Source of the DNA: Cristatella mucedo
Lineage: Eukaryota; Bryozoa; Phylactolaemata; Cristatellidae
Direction: 5' to 3'
DNA: 64,000 nucleotides
NCBI GenBank assembly: GCA_009760855.2
Contig: WPIO01000024.1
Coordinates: 387,001 to 451,000, forward strand
Numbering within the stretch: position 1 is the stretch's first letter; every line of letters begins with the position of its first letter. This document shows positions 1 through 15,285 of the stretch, piece after piece. Both the position numbers and the translations under genes were made by a program. Below the pieces are notes generated by a model. That model was given only the letters and a program-made list of their open reading frames with translations. It searched no databases and was not told the origin of the DNA.

Positions 1-429
1 ATGCCGTACAGGAAGAGGAGGATCATGCAGCTTCAGAGTAGCCACTGGAAAATAACGCAACAAGCAATTGTCCTCTCAACCACATAGACGTATAGGCTGC
101 AAAGAAGCAGCCAGTAATTTATGGACTGCATTTCCGTTCAGATGCGCTTTGCTCTGGTGTGCCTGCCCACTTCGTGCACAGTGCACAGCTGCTGCGACAA
201 CTAAACAAGAGTGCTAAATGGCCACGTGACAAACAGCGCACATGAAAACACCAGGTGTGCTTCCCGCAGAACTTTGACAAGTGAGCACTTGCCAAGTTCT
301 CGATTCCCTGTTGAAGCACTTGCACAAGCAGCGTGGCAGCACTTCGCGAGTCAAGCGCGGGCAGCCAATGCAGCGATGGTTCGAGAAATCGAGTACACCC
401 TCACACTGGCTCAAGTTATTGCAGATGTC

Positions 430-885
430 CTTTCGAAGGCACCAGCTTGGCTGTTTCATACCTGGCTGAACTGCTGCATCAGTTGCAACCTCCTCATGGA
501 CCTCTGGACCCCAGGACCTCTGGGGACAATAAATTGTCTGTTCTGTTCCACCACTTAAAAGACAACATTGGCAACAGAAGCTTTTGCTCTGCAGGTCCTA
601 GAACTCACTTCCACAAATCTTACGCTACGACATCTACTGTTCTGCTGCCGACTATGGCATGCCCTTTCCAGCCGTCCTGAGCTGCTGCTTCCATGCTACT
701 CACTACCGTAGTTGCTCTCCTGACTTAGCTATGTTTCTCACTTTCTCTTTGTTGCATGAGATGAAATCTGTTGGCTACCAAATGCGTACCGAAAGCCGCT
801 TAGGCTGTGAGTACGCTACAGAAAGCTCTCCAGCGTAACGCCCACCAATGTAGCCTTGGCGGCTTATAGGCAGCGATACAGACAT
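430..885 (+). repeat. LINE-A 3' fragment (degenerate RT ORF C-terminus plus 3' UTR)
   Basis: This matches the repeat copies at 1137-1510, 5755-6000, 17713-17910 and 33675-34130. Together they show the usual C-terminal end of a non-LTR retrotransposon ORF2 (a 'YLAELLH' stretch, then a 'PRLWNSL'-type motif) followed by a 3' UTR ending near 'GTTACAGRCGGAGATAC'. The reading frame is broken in this copy. Confidence 0.65.
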
Positions 886-1136
886 TAACCGCTTCGTCCT
901 TCCGAAGCAGGCCCCGGCTCCGGACGACGCAGCGTCTTGCAGCAGCAGGGTTGGAAGCAAGCCGGGAACGCAGCAAACGCCGAATAGCTATCGTCACGCA
1001 AGCGGCCGGTCAGCCCGCAAGGCAGCGGCAGCACAAAACTCGCGAACGGGGACGGAGAGCTAAGAGCGCTCGGCGAGCGAGCCAGCTAGCGAGTCCCTCC
1101 CTCCAAAGACACGCTGCTGTGCGTTGGGTGTGCTGT

Positions 1137-1510
1137 AATGTAATGTATCTCCGCCTGTAACTCCACAAAGTCATAAAGACCATGTGGGTGTTACGCATGA
1201 GAGTTTTGTATAGCGCACTCACAGCCTAAGCGGCTTTCGGTACGCATTCGGTAGCCAACAGACTTCGTCTCACGTAACATAGAGAAAGTGGGAAGCATAG
1301 CAGAGTCAGGAGAGCAGTTGAGGTATTGAGTAGCATGGAAGTAGCAGCTCATGACCGCTGAAAAGGATGAGCCATCGTCGGCAGTAGGAGAGTAGTTGTC
1401 GTTGCGTAAGAATTGTGGAAGCGAGTTCCACAGTCTAGGACCTGCAGAGCTAAAGCTTCTATCGCCAACGGTCTTTAAGCGGAGGAATGGAACAGCTCTG
1501 CGGAGCGGAA
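1137..1510 (-). repeat. LINE-A 3' end, best preserved C-terminal ORF of this family
   Basis: Read on the minus strand, the sequence keeps an open frame with 'LKTVGDRSFSSAGPRLWNSL', the conserved tail of CR1/L2-type retrotransposon ORF2 proteins. The element ends near 1137 with the family's 3' terminus. It is truncated at its 5' side, as expected for target-primed reverse transcription. Confidence 0.7.
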
Positions 1511-2974
1511 GAGGTGGGCGGCATTCTGACGGAGAAGGTCGGCAGCGCCGACCTCACAATCAGCCGTCGCTGAAAGGCTGCCGGCGGCGCTGCTAGCGCA
1601 CCGCCCGATCTGGGCGGGCGAGTGAGCGTTATACCAACGACGACACCGCCAACACGAGCAAGCCTAACTTGTCGGCGCGAGAGGTCGAACGTCGGATGCG
1701 CATACCCCTACCCCCTTCTGGAGCACGTCAACAAACCGCAAATAGCTCAAGCGTGCCGCAGCGACGCAACATACCAGCCAGACTCAAACGCAGGCTCCAC
1801 TACCTGAGGCGTGCGATGTTGCACGAGCTACTTTGCAATACGAGATACTATGTTCAAAATGCACGCCATACCGTCTTTGCAAATGACTTGGCCCACGTGG
1901 ACTCGAAAGGGACAACGCAGCCATCGCGACGCTACCGGCTTAAACACAAATGGGGGAATACCTTTTCCGGACTCACGCGACAACTCGAACAATCTCGGAC
2001 CTCGCGAAGTGTGACGATAATGGCCGACCAAAGGTCAAGTACGGTGTGGCGTCCTCTAGCTGTCCATAGACATACGCGTATCCGCGAGCCATGCCAGGAG
2101 TTACCCTGCCAAGCGGCCGCGTTCTGGATTGTCGCTGCCGATCTCTCGCCTCTATCCCGCGACGGCTTCTAAAATTTGATAAAGGCACCTTTCTGCTCAG
2201 TAATTTTAGTATGTATGCAGTAATTTAAAAATTATACTTATTATTATACTTAAAAATTATACAGTCCCTAACTAACTCGTTAACTCACGGCTGTCTGCCT
2301 CAGAAAAGCAGCTTTCGGACGCCGTTTTTCCGATCTCACGCCGGCTGACCGCGTCTCTACTGTTGTTCGCATATATTAAACTTCCAACGAATACGAATAC
2401 GCTGATAAAGCATAAATTTTCCTTATTAATCTTGGCTAAGTTCGTGTGAATAGTCGCATGGCTCGAGCTGTCCAACACCGGGATTGCGCATAGGTCAGCC
2501 CTCTGACAGCCAGCTGTGCGGCACAGCACAGCCAGCTTGGCTGAAGGGCGCACAAGAACTGCTCGTCTAAAAAAGAAAACTTCTTTGTCCTAGAGCAGTG
2601 AGCAATAGTGCGATTGATTTATTACCGTGCCATTAGCATATGGGCCGGTGGCGTCCGTGGTCACCTTATTCCCTCTGCGGCTAGCTCATGACCGAGCCGC
2701 ATTCAATGGCCCAGTGGAGTTTATGGCGCTGCCGCTGGTTGGCTATGCCGGCTCATTGGGGGGGGGAATGATTGGTAAGGCGAGTCACGGCCTAGGCGGA
2801 TGAGTTCGAACGCCGGCATAGGGAACGACGGCTGCGTTCGGGAGCTCTGGGGCGCCCGCGAGAATGCGCGAGAATCCCCGTGAGCTCGCCTCGGTGTTCT
2901 ACGCGTGGTCGCGTACAAGAATGGTGTAACGCCCGTCGAGCTGAATTCATTTTGTAACATTCCATCGTCCGTAG

Positions 2975-3067
2975 GTCATTGGAGTAATCTACGGTCCGTT
3001 CTACATCACTCGTGCAGTCTATGTCTCCAAGGAAAGGGATGACAAAATCAAGCTCGAAGGCGAAATC
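2975..3067 (+). CDS. Orphan candidate exon (31 codons), unknown protein
   Basis: There is an acceptor-like sequence ending in TAG at 2974, then 31 codons open in phase 0, then a consensus donor GTGAGC at 3068. The predicted peptide starts VIGVIYGPFYITRAVYV and continues with a charged stretch rich in Lys and Glu. It reads like the end of a membrane segment followed by a cytosolic tail. I do not recognise the family and see no convincing neighbouring exon, so the rest of the gene could lie to the left of the window or be lost. The composition is much more protein-like than the ORFs around it. Confidence 0.4.
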
Positions 3068-3974
3068 GTGAGCAGAAGCAACCTTTGAAAGAGTTCCGCT
3101 GAGTACTCAAATCTATCTGCAGAATTCTGCCTACTCGGAAACGAAGGGGTTTTCTCTCTTCAACTCCATCCCCCAGAAACACTTCCTCTTGTAATGTTAA
3201 GCTTGAATAGTTGCCTGCATGCAACTCGCTCTGCCACGGTGGCAGCTCGGCCAGACGAGCTTGCGGTCTTTCCTCAGCATTAATGATCGTGACTCCTAAG
3301 ACTGACTATAGCGAGATACACCTCATGTATACGCCATAAATTGTCCGCAAAGCAGGCCAAGCTGTGAATGAATTCGCCGTCTCAAACGTTTCTGGGAGTA
3401 GATATATTTTTTTCTCAAAAAAGTTAACCTCCAGCTTCAAGGTCAGTCAAGCACTTGTGCGCCGCAGCCGGGTTCGCTAGCCCAAGCGTCTGACCAACGA
3501 TACACCAGCCGGTGGTAGGGTGAGAGGGATCGCACAGTTGGGCCAAGATTACCCTTCGAATTGAGGCAGAATTCTCGAAGAACTGGTTCGTGGCAGTCTA
3601 TTGCAAAGATTGGAGGCGGTCGGGTGGGCTTCAGCATGGAATGATCGTCGTCACGGCTCAGGCGTTAGCTCGTAGGGGATAGCACTAGGCTGGATATCGT
3701 GGCCACCTCCGACAAAAAGACCGGCTGCCCGGGGCAGGGGGCGCTTATAATTAAATGCCCATGCGTCGTTTCGGTTACCACATCCCCCCCCCCCCGATTG
3801 CAAGTCGTTCGTGTCCTGGCTACTGCGACTTATGGCCCTTTGATCAGGGCTAGATTTTCATGCTTTTGTCGCGAGACCGCAACACTGTAATTTAGTTTTG
3901 GCATCGATGGCTCCCGGTCGATCGACGGATGCGAAATTCTTACTCTTACCCACTATGCTCCGCTTGACCCGGCT

Positions 3975-5220
3975 CCTTCATAACTAGCTGAACTGCTGCA
4001 CCAGATTCAGCCTCCTCATGCCCTCAGGTTCTCTAAAAACAATACATTGGCTGTTACTGTTCTGAAAAAGATCATCCGAGGAACCTTTCAAGTACGAGGT
4101 ATCTCAGGGCTCTGTGCTCGGTCCGCTTTTTTTCACGGTTCTTTATACTCTCCCTCTTGCCGATGTGATCGCCAAGCACAATCTAGGCTTTCACTTCTAT
4201 GCAATGACACTCAGTTGTGCCTTTGCTTGATCCCTCCCAGTCCTCCAGCACGTCAAATTCTCTCAACTCCCTTGCTGCATGCATTGATGACATCCACACA
4301 CGGATGGCAGCAAACTTTCCTAAATTTAATGACGATAAAACTAACTTTCTAGTTATGGGCAAACCAAGTGTGATTCAGAAACTGGAAAGCCTAGCGCTAA
4401 AAATCAGCTCTGCCAGCATATATCCTGCCGACTCGGCACGTAATCTAGGTGTCCTGTTCCAAAGTGACCTTTCATTAACGACCACTTATCAGCTCCACAA
4501 TCAAGTCTGCCTACTTTCAGCCAAATAACATCGCTAAAATTCAGGCTTGTTTAGGCAGGGATACTACATCTAAATTAGCCCATGCATTTGTGAAACCCTG
4601 TCTCGACTTCTGTAACTCATCGCTTGCTGGTCTGCGGCTTGTGCGATCAGGCCTTACAGTTTATGTAAAACTCTGCAGCTAGGGTCGTTTGCCGTGGGCG
4701 TAGCAATTGCCATATCACACCACTTCTCGCCGATCTGCACTGGCTCCAGGTCAAACAGTGCATCAACTCCAAGGTTCTGTCACTTAGTTCTAGGTCCCTT
4801 CCTTATCTGGCTCCAGCCTACTTATCAGAACTACTTCTTCACCAGGCGAAGAATCGTACATCCAGCTGTTCTGACTTGAGTCGTTTAACAAACACCTGTA
4901 CATCGTAGGATCGTCAAAACCGTTGGAGACCGTGAGTTTAGCTCGTATGCTCCCAAAGCCTGGATGTCACAACGTCCCTTACATGGCAACATTTAGAAAG
5001 AAGCTCAAAACCCACCTTTGTATTACAGCATTTGGTGGATCTTTGTGATTCGTCCCTCGTATGCATGTACCTGCTTATTGCTCGTGCCTGCTGCTTGGTG
5101 TGCCTGCTGCTTTCGGACGTTTCCACTAAACATTTAATAGTGCTTCATATGCAGCACCTGTAAAATGCCTGGAGAGATTCAGCTCTCTGAGGGCACTGTA
5201 CAAATGTGTTATTATTTTTT
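3975..5220 (+). repeat. LINE-A scrap joined to a degenerate LINE-B RT fragment
   Basis: Positions 3975-4050 are LINE-A. From about 4050 the sequence is LINE-B, with a broken reverse transcriptase region (a 'VSQGSV'-like block, a damaged YADD block near 4190, and the downstream 'MAANF' and 'MGKPSV' blocks). The 3' UTR ends near 5215 with the LINE-B tail followed by T-rich sequence. Frameshifts and stops make it inactive. Confidence 0.8.
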
Positions 5221-5624
5221 GTAAATACTGCTGACGACAAAAGCTTTTATTCTGAAAGCACCATACAGCGGGACTTATTTCCATAATTCTTGAAAAATAA
5301 TTGGTTAGCTGGTTTAAAAGCTACGTTTGTATCTTTACTAAGTAAAGCGAGAGAGCCTGTCCTTTCTTTTGTCTCGCCGAAAGATGGCGAAATTGCATCA
5401 CGAAGTCTTCGAATCATGCTCAGCGAAGCCAGTCTACAGGCTCACTCGACGACATAAAACATAGTACACCAAGAGGTATCTACTATTTAATGCTAGAAAG
5501 TCTGTCCTTACCTCCAGCACACGGTAATAGGGTGCACTTCTATCAAGTGGCAAGATGGCACAGAGTTGTCTTCTGTGCCGGAACTACTATGACTAAGCGA
5601 AGTCGGCAGTTGTGTGAGCTGCTT

Positions 5625-6000
5625 GTAGCTAGCAGCAGAACCTTAAAGACTATCGCCACCATTTGCAGTGGCAAGAAAGGAACGACCACTGCAGGGCTCG
5701 AACCCACGACCTGGGTAGCTAAGAGCATAAGCCCACGAGTCTTTACCCAGGGGCTTACGAAACGGCCTACGTACTCTATTGCTACCGACTGTGGCGCATC
5801 TTTTCCAGCTTGTCTTGTGCTGCTATTTCCTCGCTACTCTCTTTTCTGACTGCACTCCTGACTCAGCTGCACTTCTCACCTTTGAATGAAATGAAGTCTA
5901 TTGGCTATGGCAAAAGCCACATAGGCTTTGTGTGCGAAATAGCAAACTCACCTGCATAACACCCACTTAGTCATAATGTGGCTTTGTGGCGTTACAGTCA
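5625..6000. repeat. SINE-A-like fragment (minus) followed by a LINE-A tail (plus)
   Basis: Positions 5625-5745 contain the reverse complement of a tRNA-type B box ('GGGCTCGAACCC') and the flanking SINE-A body. Positions 5755-6000 match the LINE-A 3' UTR, ending near the 'GTTACAGTCAGAGATGCG' variant of that family's 3' end. Confidence 0.5.
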
Positions 6001-6849
6001 GAGATGCGTAGCATTCCCACTAAAACAAACTAGCAGCCTACATAAGTAAAATAGCTGCCCACATAGTCACTGCAGCTTGCATCTAGGTAAATTATTTAAA
6101 TTTATACTAGCTATTTAGGGCTAGCAATTAGTTTTTTTGAGCTCGGTTTGTCACATTAGTAAGAAAACAGAAATAAGAAGCAAAGGTGAGGAGGACAGCA
6201 GGCGAATCGTGATCGGTTGCACAAACCATCGGCTGCACACGATCTCCTCCTGGCGAGGCGGCGGTTCCTGTACTGTTTGAGGTGATAACTAGAGAGCGAG
6301 TCAAGTTCTTTGCTGACGGTTCTGTACTTGGTAGGGCTGGGGGACTCAAGTGATCGGCAACTGGTATTGCCAGCTGGCATGACACAGCCTCCCTCATTTG
6401 CAAGCCGGCTGAATGCCATTCGACTACCGACCATTGCTAAACCGGCTGCCATTGTCTGCAAGTTGGAGCGATGATATCGAGTATCGATGCAAGTGAAATC
6501 GAGTGACAAGATGCACCGACCTCGAAGTCGATCATAAAGCAGACGATACAGCCAGCCTGACCTCACCAATGTCGAGTCATAGTTGACTTTTCAGTTCCGG
6601 TGGTGCTGAGATATCTGCCTGATGAAGTCGTAAAGCTTGCATGGCCATTAAGGGAAATGCCGTTGTAGCAGTCTGCGTATTTGAACGACGAGGGGCTAGC
6701 ACAGGGTAAATTGATTGGTTACAAGCTCGAAAGGTGAGCAAAAAGCAAAAATGGCTACTGGAAGCAGGAAGTGCTGGAAGCAGGAGTACAGCAGTCGCGA
6801 GTGAGCTTCCCCATGTTCAAATAGCAAGCAGCCTGTGAAGACAACTGCT

Positions 6850-7020
6850 GCCCTGGTTTGGCTGCCAGCGGGTTAAGGTGCTCTCGTCTTTGATTACCGA
6901 GGTTAAGGCGAATGCGTTTGATGATCAAGCTCGTGGGCTCAAGCCCAGCTGCATTTTAGAAGCACCTACACAGAGGTCAAGTTCTCTTAGGGCGCTATGC
7001 AAATTAATTATATTATAATT
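6850..7020 (+). repeat. SINE-B copy (tRNA-derived head, LINE-B tail)
   Basis: The head carries an A-box-like 'TGGCTGCCAGCGGGTTAAGG' and a B-box-like 'GGGCTCAAGCCC'. The 3' part ('GGTCAAGTTCTCTTAGGGCG' then an AT-rich end) is the tail also seen on the LINE-B copies. Confidence 0.65.
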
Positions 7021-7781
7021 GCCGGTTCACTCTCCAGCCACATAGCGTTCCACTCAGCAGCACAAGAAGCAGCATCGCAGCCTCATTGCTGCTGTTACAG
7101 CCTTAGGTGTAGTTGCTAACGAAGGACAATAATACAAACAGCTGTACTAGATGTGAATTCGACTTTTTTTTTAAATAATTATCCATTCGAACCTCTAAGA
7201 AACCTACAGCCTCTGCTAGAGTAAGGCTCACGCTTTTGGGAGGTGAAACCATGCTGTGCCAATTTCAAGAACCACGCTGTGATGCCCGTCGGTGGCGACC
7301 CAAGTGGCACGCGACGACTCGCAGCGCCGCTAGCGCCGTCACAAGCCGCCGCACAGCGACCGGTGGCACTCGACGCAGCGACTTCCGGCGGGGAGGATAG
7401 GAGTGGATCCGCGAGTGCCGTGCGGCTGCAGCATACACTAAAAGTGCAGCAGCGCTCGAAAACTCTCGGCTGCAGAATGGGTTCAAAAGCAAAAATTAAA
7501 GCCGACCCTTATAGCATCAGGATGTAGCTGTCTGCTACGGAGTACGGCTTGGCAGCAGAGGCAACGGCGTCTGCGAAGCATACCCGCCCCTGCCACCGCC
7601 CCGCGTGGCCATTCCGAAGCATCAGAAGGAAGCCCAAGCGGACCGAGCAAGCCGAGGCCGGTAACTTGTATGGCAAGGCTTGCATTCTGCTGCATTCCAG
7701 GTGACCTTCGTCCAGCAGCACGAGGACATCATGCTGCGGTGGGTGTTGTTCGCAGCCACCTCAGCTGCAGCGATTTAAGAT

Positions 7782-12252
<4,471 letters not shown>

Positions 12253-12587
12253 GAGTGGTCACGTCGCAGTGCGCCTATTTTGTCATCAAAGTGAATGACG
12301 AGCGTTTCGTGCACGGAGATACGATACGCCCGAGCGATCGCACCGGCTACAGCGAAGCCGTTTTTGCTTGTTTACGTGTGGGCACGCTCGGGACCGAGTC
12401 TTTCCGGTGCGCTCCTTAACAGGAGTCCAAGCTGGCCAGCGAGCCTGCTGGCGCTCGTGTAACTAAATCCTAAACAGTTCGAACTCCGACCAGTCCGCTG
12501 CTTATCGGTACCGGATTCCACTTCGCCAACGGAACCGAGACGCAAGCCGCGAGAGCGCTCCACGAACCCACCCGGCAGTATTTTGAG
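12253..12587. promoter_or_regulatory. Short head-to-head intergenic region, probable bidirectional promoter
   Basis: Only 335 bp separate the start codons of the SLC35E3-like gene (minus) and the unknown gene (plus). The sequence is GC-rich with several CpG sites, and I see no clear TATA box at either side, as is common in divergent housekeeping promoters. The 5' UTRs must lie within it. Confidence 0.6.
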
Positions 12588-12686
12588 ATGGCGGAGCCTC
12601 TGAGGCTGTCGGCTTTCGTGACCGCTGCAAATCGTCTCTATCGGCGCTTGTTCTTGAGTGGCGAGACCGAGTTCTCCGTCGGCGAG
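12588..12686 (+). CDS. Unknown gene, first coding exon
   Basis: 33 codons from an ATG with G at -3 and +4, ending GGCGAG before donor GTAGGC. The peptide starts MAEPLRLSAFVTAANRLYRR and ends FSVGE. Its placement next to a short GC-rich divergent promoter supports it as a true 5' exon. Confidence 0.65.
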
Positions 12687-13882
12687 GTAGGCGGCGTTCG
12701 CTGCGTCGCTCGCTGGGCTGCCCGCCTCTGCAGCCCGGCCGGCGGCTGGCCGAGGTTGCGCTCGCCGCTAGCGAGAGCGGAGTGCACACGCCAACCGGAG
12801 CTCGGCCATCGCTTGGCTGCTCAGTGCCAGCTGCCTGCCTACGGCGTTCGCCGCCGCTGTCTGCATTGGCTCGAACTGTCCGATCGCTCGAACGTAGGAC
12901 CTCATTCTGCGCGTGCGAGCTCCGCGAAGCCTAGAGATACGGAGGAGGAAGTGGCCGACTTACGTTCTCTCGTCTGCGACTGCCTTGAGGCTAGCAGGCA
13001 GCGTTGTTGGGTTAGGTACCAGGCTGACTCTTTATCACCAGCATGCGGGTCGATGTTTCGCGTGCCGCCGCCTCTCGCAGCAAGCAGGCTGCGAAACTAG
13101 GATTCGTGTAGTTCGTAGGAATAGACGTAGGAATTCGTCCTCTAGGGGTGCCGCAGCTCTTAGCTCTTGCTGCTCGAGGTTTCTGCTTCTCTCTGGCCCT
13201 GTCAGAAAGCCATCGATTGTTCTGTAGCTTGAAACTACTGCTCTACTCGCGATCACCTCTTTCTGTAGCTTGAAATTACTACTCTACTCGTGATCACCTC
13301 TGAAGGCCATTTATTTAGTATTCAGCCAATCAACGGTGCCGACCCAAGCACACCGAGCGAGTTGTAGTCATCTCCGCGTGCAACGGCCTGCCTAAAGCAG
13401 CAGACGTAGTGGTTGCAGCTCGGCACCCATTCGAAATTAAATTCATGATGATAAAAATATTAATTATAGGTCTTTAGTATGGAGCCCTAAGAGAACCGAA
13501 TTTCCATTCAGGTGGTTTAGGAATCTATGCAAGAGAAGCGATAACTAATAGTAACAAAAAGCAAGGTATTCTGTTTAGGCAGAAGCACATGGCTATCATG
13601 CAGTGACAAGCATGCAAGCAGCCTCTGGCGACTGCTGGTTAGGTGGATCCCCCTCGTGGCTACCAACACTCAATCAATCACGCATAGGTAGGCAAAGCGA
13701 ACAGGAAAGAAAATGACTGGCACGCATGCACTCAGTCAATGCACTGGCATCGGCTCGAGCGTGGGTGATTGACTCGGCACGTGGTCATTCGAATGGCTGC
13801 ATTGAGACAGAGAGGGAGGGAGAGAGAGAGAGAGAGGGAGGGAGAGAGAGAGAGAGAGGGAGGGAGAGAGAGAGAGCGAGAC

Positions 13883-13966
<84 letters not shown>

Positions 13967-15215
13967 CGAGACAGGGAGAGAGAGAGAGAGAGAGAGAGAG
14001 AAGAATCTGTGAAGGGACAAATGATTGTCGGGACATCAAAGAAGGCGCCGTGCTGCTTGACCTCGTCTTTCTGGGGTCGTCGTCTGCCTTGGCGATCGCT
14101 TCGTCTTGCCATTCTCCTGCTGCTGACGGTAGGGAAGGACGAACTGGCGCATGCGGCTGCCGCATCTCGACGAGCCGCACCGGAGCGCACGCCCGAGCAG
14201 TCGCCGCCGGCTACTCGAGTGCCGTTTCCTTGTCTGCCGTTTCAGACCGAACGAGGCATTCCGCTCTTTCTCGGCTGCGATGTCCTTGCCGGTTCGCGCG
14301 TGTCGACCAACCACCACAGCCGCACTCATGTGCGGTTCGCTGCACGCGGGGCCGCGTGCAAGCTGTTCCTCGGTATGTCTGGTCTGTCTGTGCGTCGATG
14401 CAGCCTGCTGGCTCGGCGCCTCTTCTGCTGCATCCTGCAGTTTCTGCCGAGCTGCTGCCTAGCTTGCTCATTGCCCGAGCAGCGCCCGAGCCCTGACCCA
14501 TGTTCCGTCCCCTCAGGCGTCAAACTCGAAGGGATCAACAGCACTGACGCCTTGTGGTTCTACACTGTTCGGGGCGTTTTCCAGGTGGCATTCGAGCTCC
14601 ACGAGTATGCCGTGCAAGATGACGTCGTGCGGTCGATGAGGGTAGCCAACTGTCAGCCTGCGTTGCCTCGTCGCTGCCGACCGCCATGCTGCTTTGCTGG
14701 CTCGCGGCCTGGCCGCCATGTTGCTTGAGCAGCGATCGGACAATGCAGGTCGGTTGGTCGCCGTGCAGACCGTTGTTAGACTTTCAGACGTTCGTCGTCG
14801 TGGCCCGAGCGTGGCCTTTCACATCCTTTAACAGTCTGCATCAGATAGAGATCTGGACTTGACCTACACTGAGTACCCTCTCCCCTCATTGGTTCTGTTC
14901 CAGTGAACAAACTTGCACTCGGTTTGCAGTTGCCAGTCCCGAGCTCCCCACAGTGGGGGTGGGGTGGTGTAAGCCCCCCCCCCCAGGGCTGAGAGCGAGG
15001 CACTTGCACTTCTTCACGACCCAGGTCTTGAGCTCGCTCGAGTCCTGTAGCTGGCGATTCCTCTGTTGATGACAGTGAGCAGCTGCGATAGCCTGTTGAG
15101 GTTGTGTTGCCGCCTGCCTTCATAAATAAGTTTGCAAAGTCAGCCAACCTTTACACTGCCATAGTATACTGGCCCGATGTAGGACCTATTTTGGCTGACT
15201 AGAGTGCCGGATGTA

Positions 15216-15285
<70 letters not shown>

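Larger units (their letters stand above)
1..2974. other. Repeat-rich stretch without a recognised gene
   Basis: Apart from the two LINE-A fragments listed separately, I see no gene here. A 167-codon plus-strand ORF at 1669-2172 has no recognisable motif or plausible splice structure. The stretch 2170-2640 is AT-rich, and 2640-2960 is unique-looking sequence with no motif I recognise. Confidence 0.5.
3068..7781. other. Repeat-dominated stretch without a recognised gene
   Basis: This holds the LINE-A/LINE-B junction at about 4050, a LINE-B fragment, a SINE-A-like piece, a LINE-A tail and a SINE-B copy (separate entries). The unique-looking parts (3070-3970, 6000-6850 and 7020-7780) show no exon I can support. 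A poly-C run lies at about 3785-3797. Confidence 0.5.

Noticed and set aside
1669-2172. 167-codon ORF as a gene
   Set aside because: Atypical composition, no recognisable domain, overlapping open frames on both strands, no splice or promoter context.
13726-14728. Long plus-strand ORFs (256 and 319 codons) rich in Arg/Glu
   Set aside because: They run through the (AG)n array and gain length from it; only the short segment at 14517-14641 looks like real coding sequence.
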